Assembly (NCBI RefSeq): GCF_036325985.1
Contig: NZ_JAUHLI010000015.1
Span: 1-64,000, forward strand
DNA from: Alkalimonas cellulosilytica
Lineage (GTDB): Bacteria > Pseudomonadota > Gammaproteobacteria > Enterobacterales > Alteromonadaceae
Length of the DNA stretch: 64,000 nt
Direction of reading: 5' to 3'
Of the stretch, positions 9,130-16,800 are shown piece after piece. Each line of letters begins with the position of its first letter. Within the stretch, counting starts at the first letter, position 1. The notes under the pieces are model-generated. The model saw only the letters and a program-made list of their open reading frames with translations. It ran no database searches and was not told the origin of the DNA. Made by a program: the position numbers and the translations under genes.

Positions 9130-9949
9130 AATAATTCCTCAATGAATCAATGTCTGAAGATGCTTGTAATTCCCCTACAGCCAGCGTTGACCAAGGCTTT
9201 CTGATATCGAATAAGAAAACCCTCAAGGCTAACAGCGAACGTATCTTTTGCAGGGATTCGCCTGGAGAGAGTGAATAGGCTTGATCGAGCATCATCGAAA
9301 CTTGAGAAATCAGTAAAGTCGGATGATTTATAAAGAAACCCAAGTAAAGGGAAGCCATATTCAGAGTATCTTCGATTCCATCCAGAACCAATTGCGCTGG
9401 ATACAGCCAGGCAATATTTTTGGTGACGGTCTTGGGAATTTGTTTTTCTGTCAGCAAATACCATGGAACTTCCTTTAACGCCCAATAACGCCGTTCAAGC
9501 TCCAGTTTTTCGATGGTTCTAGAATTAGAAAGATCTGAAGAGGTCTTTACCTGAATAGCCATTCTGGGAAGCTCAGGCTTATTAGTGTCCACTAGAAAAT
9601 CCGTGGACATGACTTGAATTTGTCCTCGTACTTCGGGATGACGGATACGCGCTTGCGCTGCAAGCTCAATGGTATCTTCTAATCGGAGAGGGTATTGCTC
9701 CCGGATATCAGTGACAGATGGATTCCAATCAAACAGAAAGAACGCCGCCAGCTCTAGGTCTGACAACAGATGGTGGGTTCGCTGAGTCTGGAATCCCCAG
9801 ATGCGGTGAGATCGTCCAGCAGAAGGCAGGTCTCTGACGGTCAACCAGGGTTGGTAATCTTTTCCTGACCCCTTTCCGCGACCTTGTTTAACCCATTTAA
9901 GTGAACGAGAGTCAAGGGAAAAGCTGGTCAAGCTCCGTACCTCCGACAT
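9113..9949 (-). CDS. tnsA: Tn7-type endonuclease TnsA
   Basis: TnsA makes the 5'-strand cuts that let Tn7 move by cut-and-paste rather than by copying. It has 278 residues (273 in Tn7). The restriction-endonuclease-like active site is intact: E66 in SDLELAAF, D117 in STDFLVD, Q133 and K135 in AIQVKTS, each three residues offset from E63, D114, Q130 and K132 of Tn7 TnsA. The C-terminal half is the TnsC-binding region. It is the first gene of the operon, starting 90 bp inside the transposon end, so its promoter overlaps the TnsB sites and the operon is probably self-repressed by TnsB. Confidence 0.95.
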   Translation of the reverse strand: MSEVRSLTSFSLDSRSLKWVKQGRGKGSGKDYQPWLTVRDLPSAGRSHRIWGFQTQRTHHLLSDLELAAFFLFDWNPSVTDIREQYPLRLEDTIELAAQARIRHPEVRGQIQVMSTDFLVDTNKPELPRMAIQVKTSSDLSNSRTIEKLELERRYWALKEVPWYLLTEKQIPKTVTKNIAWLYPAQLVLDGIEDTLNMASLYLGFFINHPTLLISQVSMMLDQAYSLSPGESLQKIRSLLALRVFLFDIRKPWSTLAVGELQASSDIDSLRNYYVANQ

Positions 9950-9971
9950 TACACATAAAGTATACGGAGCT

Positions 9972-10039
9972 AAGTTACCAGCTTTATTTGCAAGTTACCA
10001 ACTATATTTAAAAGTAACCTACTTTATTTAAATCCCACA
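9972..10039 (-). repeat. Right end of the transposon with three TnsB-type binding repeats
   Basis: Three 18-bp direct repeats at an exact 20-bp period: AAGTTACCAGCTTTATTT (9972-9989), AAGTTACCAACTATATTT (9992-10009) and AAGTAACCTACTTTATTT (10012-10029), followed by the terminal CCCACA (10034-10039). Read outward on the minus strand they give AAATAAAGT-type sequences resembling the AATAAAGT core of Tn7 TnsB sites. Tn7's right end has four overlapping sites; I can defend only three here. Confidence 0.85.
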
Positions 10040-10044
10040 GGTAA
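10040..10044. other. Candidate 5-bp target-site duplication GGTAA
   Basis: These are the five bases next to the transposon terminus. Tn7 duplicates 5 bp of target. The matching copy should lie at the left end outside the window, so the duplication itself cannot be confirmed. Confidence 0.5.
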
Positions 10045-10064
10045 ACATCTTACCCAACACTATA

Positions 10065-10105
10065 TTACTCCACTGTAACACTCTTAGCTAGATTACGAGG
10101 CTGAT
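10065..10105 (-). other. attTn7 TnsD recognition segment at the end of glmS
   Basis: The last ~36 bp of the glmS coding sequence (residues [10 protein letters not shown] and the codons before them) is the region TnsD binds in the Tn7 family, and the insertion falls 25 bp beyond the stop. Extent inferred from Tn7; not footprinted here. Confidence 0.7.
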
Positions 10106-11894
10106 CCACATCGGTGCCTTTAATAATGGCAACGTAGTAGCTCAGCAGCTGCAGCGGGATGGTGTAAAGCACCGGGGCCAGCCAGGGGTGGCTGTGGGGG
10201 ACGTTGATCACCCGCATGGTGTCGTCGGACTGGAAGCGGGCGTCAGCGTCGGCGAACACATACAGGATACCGCCGCGGGCGCGCACTTCCTCGACGTTGG
10301 ATTTTAGTTTTTCCAGCAGCTCGTTGTTCGGCGCTACCACGATGATTGGCATATCGGCGTCGATCAGCGCCAGTGGGCCGTGCTTGAGCTCACCGGCAGC
10401 GTAAGCTTCGGCGTGGATGTAAGAAATTTCTTTTAGTTTCAGCGCCCCTTCCATCGCAATCGGGTACTGATCGCCGCGGCCCAGGAACAGCGCGTGGTGC
10501 TTGTCGGCAAATTCTTCGGCCAAAGCTTCAATCTGTCCGGCTAGGGTTAAGCTTTGTTCCAGCACCGCCGGCAGTTGGTTCAGCGCCTGCACCAGCTGCT
10601 GCTGGGTGGCCGCATCCATGCCATGGTGTTTGCCAATGGCCAGGCTGAGCATGGCCAGGCCGACCAATTGCGTGGTAAAGGCTTTGGTGGAAGCCACGCC
10701 GATTTCGGCACCGGCCCGGGTCATAAAGGCCAGATCCGATTCACGCACCAGGGAGGAACCCGCCACGTTGCAGATGGTTAAACTGCCGAGGTAGCCCAGC
10801 TCTTTGGCAAGACGCAGTGCGGCCAGCGTATCGGCGGTTTCACCAGACTGGGAAATGGTCACCAGCAGGCTGTTCGGCTGCACAAAGGATTTGCGGTAAC
10901 GAAACTCGGAGGCAATTTCCACATTGCAGGACACACCAGCCATGGCTTCCAGCCAGTAGCGGGCCACCATGCCGGAGTGGTAGCTGGTGCCACAGGCGAC
11001 GATTTGCACATGCTGTACCTGCTTAAACAGCTCGCTGGCACCATTGCCGAAGGTTTCGTCCAGCACCGTGTCGGCGCTTAAGCGGCCTTCCAGCGTATTG
11101 CTGACCGCATGCGGCTGCTCGTAGATTTCTTTCAGCATAAAGTGGCGGTATGGGCCTTTGTCGCCGGCATCGTAGCTGACGTTGGACTCGTGCAGCTCGC
11201 GCTCGACCGGCTGGCCGTCTTTGTCAAAAATCTGCACGCTGTGGCGGGTGATTTCGGCCACATCGCCTTCTTCCAAAAAGATAAATCGACGGGTCACCGG
11301 CAACAGCGCCAGCTGATCGGAGGCAATAAAGTGCTCGCCAATGCCGACGCCAATCACCAGCGGGCTGCCGGAGCGGGCCACCACCAAACGGCTGGCATCG
11401 GCGCTGTCCATCAGCACAGTGCCATAAGCACCATGCAACTGAGCCACGGCTTTTTGTACAGCAGTGAGCAAGGAGTCAGTCTGCTGCAGTTCCTGCTCGA
11501 CCAAATGGGCAATCACTTCGGTATCGGTATCGGAGTTAAAGACATAACCCTGTTGCTGCAGTTGCTGGCGCAGTGGTTCGTGGTTCTCGATAATGCCATT
11601 GTGCACCACGGTAATGCGGCTGGAGACATGCGGGTGGGCATTGCGTTCACTCGGCTCGCCATGGGTGGCCCAGCGGGTATGGGCGATGCCGGTACCGCCA
11701 CTGAGTGGCTCAGCCGCTACCGCATCGACCAGCTCTTTCACTTTGCCCAGCCGACGGCAGCGCTGCAAGCCGCTGTCCGGGTTCAGTACCGCCAAACCGG
11801 CCGAGTCGTAGCCGCGGTATTCCAGCCGGCGCAAACCTTCCAGTAAAATCTCTGCCACATCCCTTTGCGCCACAGCGCCTACAATGCCACACAT
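10065..11894 (-). CDS. glmS: Glutamine-fructose-6-phosphate aminotransferase (isomerizing)
   Basis: GlmS converts fructose-6-phosphate and glutamine to glucosamine-6-phosphate, the first step of UDP-GlcNAc, peptidoglycan and LPS synthesis in the cytoplasm. It has 609 residues. C2 of MCGIVGAV is the N-terminal nucleophile of the class II glutaminase domain (~1-230); two SIS sugar-isomerase domains follow, with the SQSGETADT phosphate-binding loop. The C-terminus LAKSVTVE is the conserved segment whose codons are bound by TnsD. A GGGAG ribosome site precedes ATG. The gene lies 36 bp downstream of the DeoR-type regulator and is not next to glmU, unlike in E. coli. Confidence 0.98.
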   Translation of the reverse strand: MCGIVGAVAQRDVAEILLEGLRRLEYRGYDSAGLAVLNPDSGLQRCRRLGKVKELVDAVAAEPLSGGTGIAHTRWATHGEPSERNAHPHVSSRITVVHNGIIENHEPLRQQLQQQGYVFNSDTDTEVIAHLVEQELQQTDSLLTAVQKAVAQLHGAYGTVLMDSADASRLVVARSGSPLVIGVGIGEHFIASDQLALLPVTRRFIFLEEGDVAEITRHSVQIFDKDGQPVERELHESNVSYDAGDKGPYRHFMLKEIYEQPHAVSNTLEGRLSADTVLDETFGNGASELFKQVQHVQIVACGTSYHSGMVARYWLEAMAGVSCNVEIASEFRYRKSFVQPNSLLVTISQSGETADTLAALRLAKELGYLGSLTICNVAGSSLVRESDLAFMTRAGAEIGVASTKAFTTQLVGLAMLSLAIGKHHGMDAATQQQLVQALNQLPAVLEQSLTLAGQIEALAEEFADKHHALFLGRGDQYPIAMEGALKLKEISYIHAEAYAAGELKHGPLALIDADMPIIVVAPNNELLEKLKSNVEEVRARGGILYVFADADARFQSDDTMRVINVPHSHPWLAPVLYTIPLQLLSYYVAIIKGTDVDQPRNLAKSVTVE

Positions 11895-11930
11895 ACAAAC
11901 TCCCTCTACTCTTCTGTTACGCTAAAAAGG

Positions 11931-12704
11931 TTAACTGTCGGCCTCAGCGCGGATCACGCTGACACCCTGTTGTTCAATCATGGCCGCATCGGCTTTGGAT
12001 AAGCCGGTATCGGTTACCAGCACTTTGATCGCCTGCCAGGGCAGCTCCAGGTTATGAATTTTCCGGCCCAGTTTATCGGACTCCACCATCACAATGACTT
12101 CCCGCGCCACCTCGGCCATCACCCGGCTTAAGCTGTACAGCTCGTTGTAGGTGGTAGTGCCACGAGCTAAATCCAACCCATCAGCACCGATAAACAGCTG
12201 GTCAAAATCGTAGGCGCGCAGTACCTGCTCGGCCAGCTGGCCCTGAAAGGACTCGGACTGCGAGTCCCAGCTGCCACCGGTCATCAGCAAAGTAGGCTCG
12301 TTTTCCAGCTCACGCAGCGCATTGGCCACCGCCAGTGAGTTGGTCATCACCACCAGGCCCTGCTTGTGCGCCAGCTCCGGCAATAACGCCGCTGTGGTGC
12401 GACCGCTGTCGATGATGATGCGGTAATGATCTTTGATCAAACTGGCTGCAGCTTTGGCTATGGCTATCTTTCGTTTTGAAACCTGCTCCAGGCTGGAGTC
12501 GGTAACAAAGTCCTGCGGTACCAACACAGCGCCGCCGTAGCGGCGCAGCAAAAGGCCGGCTTCTTCCAGCACCGTAAGATCTTTACGAATGGTGACTTCC
12601 GACGTCTGAAAGCGCTCGGCCAGCTGCTCCACCGAAACCTCACCATGCTGCTGCAGCTCGGCCATGATCAAATGACGGCGTTGTTGGGTATTGCGTTTAT
12701 TCAT
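11931..12704 (-). CDS. glmR: DeoR-family transcriptional regulator, probable glmS regulator
   Basis: A 257-residue DeoR/GlpR-type repressor. Residues ~6-58 are the winged helix-turn-helix (RHLIMAEL through VTIRKDLTVLEEAGLL); residues ~75-230 are the sugar-phosphate sensor fold, with DSGRTTAALL, the ANALREL segment and FIGADG. It lies 36 bp upstream of glmS in the same direction. A DeoR regulator in this position is called GlmR in Pseudomonas and is thought to respond to amino-sugar phosphate supply. The name is therefore by context and family, not proven. Repeated TTTC-type half sites in its leader (12710-12755) suggest autoregulation. Confidence 0.85.
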   Translation of the reverse strand: MNKRNTQQRRHLIMAELQQHGEVSVEQLAERFQTSEVTIRKDLTVLEEAGLLLRRYGGAVLVPQDFVTDSSLEQVSKRKIAIAKAAASLIKDHYRIIIDSGRTTAALLPELAHKQGLVVMTNSLAVANALRELENEPTLLMTGGSWDSQSESFQGQLAEQVLRAYDFDQLFIGADGLDLARGTTTYNELYSLSRVMAEVAREVIVMVESDKLGRKIHNLELPWQAIKVLVTDTGLSKADAAMIEQQGVSVIRAEADS

Positions 12705-12757
12705 TCAGCACCACAAGTTTCGGTTTGAAAGATATTTTAACGAAAAGAAAGATTTTA

Positions 12758-15700
12758 TCAAGCATCCATTGGCAGGGTAATCTGGTAGTGCAAGCCCTGG
12801 CCCGGTTCGCTGCTGACTTTGATCTGACCTTTTAGCCGCGCCGTCACCAGATTATAGACGATGTGCGCGCCTAAGCCGGTGCCTCCCAGCGAGCGCTTGG
12901 TGGTGTAAAACGGCTCAAACAGCCGCTGCAGACTGACCGCATCCATCCCAAGACCATTATCCCGATAGTGCAACACCAGTTGTCGGCCCTGTTGCCTGAC
13001 GCTCAACGAAATCTGTGGCTGCTCGATGCCGGAAAAGGCATGCCGGATGCTGTTCATCACCAGGTTGGTGATAATCTGTGCCACCGCTCCGGCATCGGTA
13101 TGCCAGTGGATACTATCCGGGCAGTCCAGTTCAAACTGGCAGGCCAGAGTTCTCAGCTGCGGTTGCAACGACAACAAGACATCCTGCAGATAGCTGGCCA
13201 GCTCAATTTCCCGACTGCCCTCGGCCGATTGATCAACCGATACCTGCTTAAAGCTTTGCACCAGGGCGGCGGCCCGCTCGGTATTCACTTCCAGAATTTT
13301 CAGGCCATCCTGCATATGCTGCAAGAAACGATTGAACTGCGACTGCTGCAGCTTTTTCTCGGCAAAAGCCCGCTGCAGTAGCTCAAACTCCGCTTTTAAA
13401 TGACTGGTGGCGGTAACACAGATGCCAAGCGGGGTGTTTATCTCATGCGCCACCCCAGCCACTAAGCCCCCCAAAGAGGCCATTTTCTCCTGCGTTACCA
13501 GTTGCTGCTGGGTTTGCTGCAGGCGGGTAAAGGTATCGGCATTGACCACGGCAATGGCAATGGTGCTGGCCAGGGTACGCAGCAAGTCCAGCTGCGATGG
13601 GCTGTAAGCATTCGGGTTAGGGCTTTGAATTGAAAAGACACCGACCACCTGCTGGTTCAGCATCAAAGGAATATAGAGAACGGATTCCATCGGCTCACCA
13701 CACAGCGGTTTCGGGATATCCCCTAAATAAGGCTTCAGTTCATCCCACTGGCTAATCCGTATTTCCCGCTGCTGACTAAAGCAAATCGCGGCCAGTATAT
13801 CCGGCGCCTGATCGGCAATGCTAAAAGAAGGTAACTGCTGGTTATTTTCCTGCCAAAACACAAACTCAATTTGCTGCAATTGCGGCCGGTGCAAGCCAAT
13901 CACCATCACTTGCACATCAATCAGAGCGCTTAGCATCTGATAACAACGGGACAATACCTGATCCAGCTCCAGCGAGGCGGTAATTTCACGGCCAATTTGC
14001 TGCAACAGCATCAGATCCTGATTCGATGCCATCAGAGCATCGTGTTTTTCTTTTAATTCCAAAGTACGTGCCGTGACCTGCTGTTGCAATTCACGGCGCA
14101 TGGCCCGCTCAGCCCGAATTTTTAAATGCAGCCACAACCAAAAGGCAAAAAGCACCGTGGCAATCACCAGCCCCCGGAACCACCAGGTCATCCACCAGGG
14201 CGGTAACACCTGAATATCCAGTAAGACAGGATCCTGCCATTCGCCATTCCCCAATCTGGCGGCCACTTCAAACTGATACAAACCCGGTGGCAAGCGCGTA
14301 TAGGTCGCACTGCGCTCGTTGGCGCTGGTCATTATCCAATCCCGGTCAAAGCCCTGCAGCCGATAACGGTACTGCAATTGCTGCTGATGCAACAAAGATG
14401 GTACGGCAAAGCGGATACTGAACATATCTTCTTTGTACTTCAGCACCAGGCGATCCAGATAAGGGAGTGCCTGTGGCAATAGCGGACTACTGCCTGGCGG
14501 TACCGTCTGATTAAACAAGCTGAATCGGGTAAGCTGTACTGCTGGTATAGGTTGTTCCTTCGGTAACTCCTGCAGCCGGAAATAATCCATGCCGCTGCTG
14601 CCCCCCCGGTAAATCATGCCATCATACAGTTCCCAGGCACCAATCCAGGTGGTCTCCTGCATGCCATGCCGTCCATTTAACTCCAGCAAAGAGCGACTAG
14701 CCGGCAACCAGTGTGCACGATACAACAGCCGAAACTCATCAGCTGCAATCAGGGCCGCATCGACCGTATCATCCGTTGGATAGGCTTTAAAAAAAGGTGG
14801 CTCACTGCGATCCAGCCAGCGATGATTCAGATTGCCAGCCCGAACCCAGACATGACCATTTTGCGGGTAAATCAGCTGAATACCATTAAAAACCAAGCCA
14901 TGGTCACTGCCATCAAACTGCCGGAAGTGCTGCCACTCGGTGAGCTCCAGATCACCGCGAACCAATCCCCGGTCTAATGAACCTAACCAAAAATACCCCT
15001 GCACATCCACGACCATGCTGGTAATGGTATCAAAGGGCAGTGGATACCGTTCGGAGCCGGTGTGATAATGACGCATAAACTGGCGCTGCTGATCCAGCAA
15101 GTACAATCCCGAACCCCGGCTACCCAACCACAATCGCCCCTGCGCATCCGGGTAAAAAATAGAGATGGTGGGTGCCCCACCAATTTCCGGTAAAGGCTGA
15201 TACTGCCAGTCGGCAGTCTCAGGATACAGGCGGTAGAGTCCGCGGTCGGTACCGACCCAGATCCACTCTTGCTCTTTAAAGACAGCCCGGGCTAGCCGGG
15301 GCCCAAGCGGATCATCAGGCAGCGCAAAACGCTGCAACTGACCAGATAGCGGGTTAAACAGCGCCACCCCCGCTTCACGATTGGCGATCCAAACCTCCTG
15401 CTCACTGACAGCTTCGATGCCAAATACATTGGCGGCGCCAAGCAAGTTTGGATCTCGATTGCCAAAGGGCAAGGTACGCACCTGCTGCGCCACAGGCCCT
15501 AGCAGACTAAAACCAGATTGGCTGAGCAGCCACAAAGCATCCTGCGCATCAAAATACAAAGCTGTAATGGCCGAATTACGTAAACCGCCAGCGAACTCAG
15601 GGTGGTATTGAAATTGCTGCCACTGCTGGCTGGCTGTCAGATACAGCCATAGCCCCTGACCATCGCTGGCCAGCCAGATATTGCCTGTTGGGTCCAGGCC

Positions 15701-16567
15701 TATTGCTGTTGCCTGGATCCGCCGCATATTTTCCGGCATCGGCATCGGCTCTGGTTGCAACGTCTGCAAACTCATTCGCCACAAGCCCCCGCCATACAAA
15801 GTAAAGAGTAAGCCATGCTCAGGATGAACTGCCAGGCTGGTTGCGGAGTCATGGCTTAAGCCAGAATTCCCCGGGTGCCAGCCCTGACCTTGTTGCTGCG
15901 CCAAGTCCCAACGAATCAGGCCTCCTGTTGCGCTGCCCTTGGTTCGAAGTGGTGCATCGCCAATTGCCAACCACAGTTGCTGGCGGTCATCCCGCCAGAT
16001 ATCATTGATAAAAGCGGTAGAAACACCATCAATCTCGGCAGGTAATTCCAACGAGACAATACGCTGCCGATGCGGATCCCAATAAAATACCCCGGCGCCA
16101 TTGGTGCCGATCCAGATGGTGTTGGTTGCATCCTGATACAGCACGGCAATTTCGTTCTGTGTGGCGTCATCTGCATCGTTGGCAAAGCGGAGTTGCTCAA
16201 AGCGCTCGGTGGTTAAATCAAGCCGGCTCAAACCACCATAACGGGTACCAATCCACAGGCTATCGGTACCGTCAACCAGCAAACTGGTGACCCAGTCGGC
16301 AGACAGGCTATTGCTATCCGCGGCATCCGCCTGAAAACGCGTTAAATCTCCCCCATCAAAGCGATAAAGACCATGTTGGGTGCCCAGCCAGAGAATACCA
16401 TGCTGATCCTGCACCATGCGGGTCGCTAATGGCGAAATAGTAAAATGATCATTCAAATGGATAAAACGGCTATAGACCTGAGGAGCAGACCAGGCAACGG
16501 ACCCGGTGCACAGCATCAGCCACAGAGCAAGCTTACACAAAAGTGCTTTGATACGACACCAGGGCAT
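12758..16567 (-). CDS. Hybrid-type sensor histidine kinase with two-component propeller domain, no receiver
   Basis: A 1269-residue inner-membrane kinase. An N-terminal signal segment (LLCKLALWLMLCTGSVAWSA) leads to a long periplasmic ligand-sensing region built of ligand_gate/Reg_prop repeats (many WLGT and WIGT motifs, ~45-690) and a Y_Y_Y domain (~715-785). One membrane helix follows at ~797-815, then a coiled coil, a GAF domain (~861-1010), a dimerisation region with the phosphorylated histidine H1041 in VAHEINTPLG, and a HATPase domain with N1172, DNGLGMD from D1203 and GTGLG at 1229-1233. All kinase boxes are intact. In the well-known Bacteroides HTCS family a receiver and AraC domain follow; here the protein ends after the ATPase. 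No response regulator gene is adjacent, so its partner is unknown. Confidence 0.9.
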   Translation of the reverse strand: MPWCRIKALLCKLALWLMLCTGSVAWSAPQVYSRFIHLNDHFTISPLATRMVQDQHGILWLGTQHGLYRFDGGDLTRFQADAADSNSLSADWVTSLLVDGTDSLWIGTRYGGLSRLDLTTERFEQLRFANDADDATQNEIAVLYQDATNTIWIGTNGAGVFYWDPHRQRIVSLELPAEIDGVSTAFINDIWRDDRQQLWLAIGDAPLRTKGSATGGLIRWDLAQQQGQGWHPGNSGLSHDSATSLAVHPEHGLLFTLYGGGLWRMSLQTLQPEPMPMPENMRRIQATAIGLDPTGNIWLASDGQGLWLYLTASQQWQQFQYHPEFAGGLRNSAITALYFDAQDALWLLSQSGFSLLGPVAQQVRTLPFGNRDPNLLGAANVFGIEAVSEQEVWIANREAGVALFNPLSGQLQRFALPDDPLGPRLARAVFKEQEWIWVGTDRGLYRLYPETADWQYQPLPEIGGAPTISIFYPDAQGRLWLGSRGSGLYLLDQQRQFMRHYHTGSERYPLPFDTITSMVVDVQGYFWLGSLDRGLVRGDLELTEWQHFRQFDGSDHGLVFNGIQLIYPQNGHVWVRAGNLNHRWLDRSEPPFFKAYPTDDTVDAALIAADEFRLLYRAHWLPASRSLLELNGRHGMQETTWIGAWELYDGMIYRGGSSGMDYFRLQELPKEQPIPAVQLTRFSLFNQTVPPGSSPLLPQALPYLDRLVLKYKEDMFSIRFAVPSLLHQQQLQYRYRLQGFDRDWIMTSANERSATYTRLPPGLYQFEVAARLGNGEWQDPVLLDIQVLPPWWMTWWFRGLVIATVLFAFWLWLHLKIRAERAMRRELQQQVTARTLELKEKHDALMASNQDLMLLQQIGREITASLELDQVLSRCYQMLSALIDVQVMVIGLHRPQLQQIEFVFWQENNQQLPSFSIADQAPDILAAICFSQQREIRISQWDELKPYLGDIPKPLCGEPMESVLYIPLMLNQQVVGVFSIQSPNPNAYSPSQLDLLRTLASTIAIAVVNADTFTRLQQTQQQLVTQEKMASLGGLVAGVAHEINTPLGICVTATSHLKAEFELLQRAFAEKKLQQSQFNRFLQHMQDGLKILEVNTERAAALVQSFKQVSVDQSAEGSREIELASYLQDVLLSLQPQLRTLACQFELDCPDSIHWHTDAGAVAQIITNLVMNSIRHAFSGIEQPQISLSVRQQGRQLVLHYRDNGLGMDAVSLQRLFEPFYTTKRSLGGTGLGAHIVYNLVTARLKGQIKVSSEPGQGLHYQITLPMDA

Positions 16568-16642
16568 AACACATCTCTCGGACTGGGATGCCTAGAGTAT
16601 TGCAGCTGCAATTAACAAATTCAAACGGGACGAACATTTATT

Positions 16643-16661
16643 AATGATAACCATTTGCATT
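16643..16661 (+). promoter_or_regulatory. Probable Fur box
   Basis: AATGATAACCATTTGCATT closely resembles gammaproteobacterial Fur sites (GATAATGATAATCATTATC type). It overlaps the -35 element of the promoter at 16655-16683, the right place for iron-dependent repression. Confidence 0.7.
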
Positions 16662-16683
16662 TAGATTTGATATCCGCTATGCT
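16655..16683 (+). promoter_or_regulatory. Sigma-70 promoter of the flavoprotein gene and its leader
   Basis: -35 TTGCAT (16655-16660), 17-bp spacer, -10 TATGCT (16678-16683). Transcription should begin near 16690, leaving a ~110-nt leader before the start codon at 16801. Confidence 0.65.
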
Positions 16684-16689
16684 CTCTCT

Positions 16690-16783
16690 TGTCGGGAAAC
16701 TGGCGTACGCTTCACAGCGTTTTTTTCCTGGTCGTTGTTAACTTGTCCTGCATTTTGGGGCAGCGAAAGCTGCCCCTTTTTTT
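16690..16783 (+). ncRNA. Candidate Fur-controlled small RNA or attenuated leader
   Basis: The predicted transcript from the Fur-box promoter reaches a strong terminator after ~94 nt, before the downstream gene begins. This layout (Fur box, sigma-70 promoter, ~90 nt, terminator) is that of RyhB-type iron-sparing RNAs, but I see no RyhB core sequence. A weaker 4-bp stem with a T run (ACGC/GCGT, 16707-16720) lies inside. The same structure could simply attenuate the flavoprotein gene. Confidence 0.4.
16757..16783 (+). terminator. Rho-independent terminator in the flavoprotein leader
   Basis: Perfect 8-bp stem GGGGCAGC/GCTGCCCC with a GAAA tetraloop, then seven T. It ends 17 bp before the ATG at 16801 and 6 bp before the ribosome site, so it stands between promoter and gene. 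Confidence 0.85.
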
Positions 16784-16800
16784 CTTCCCAGGGTGGGATT

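Larger units (their letters stand above)
1..10039. mobile_element. Tn7-family transposon inserted at attTn7 beside glmS (right-hand part)
   Basis: The element contains complete tnsABCDE, cargo, and a right end whose minus-strand terminus reads TGTGGG (10034-10039). That terminus lies 25 bp from the glmS stop codon at 10065-10067, the classical insertion distance for Tn7 at attTn7. tnsA is the end-proximal gene and is transcribed away from glmS, as in Tn7. No left end (TGT plus TnsB repeats preceded by GGTAA) is found between 1 and 2284, so the element continues beyond the window start. Confidence 0.9.

Noticed and set aside
2285..9949. CRISPR-associated transposon (CAST)
   Set aside because: No cas genes or CRISPR repeats in the window, and both classical selectors TnsD and TnsE are present.
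11109..11846. 245-codon plus-strand frame
   Set aside because: Antisense to glmS; low complexity composition from the opposite strand's codon bias.
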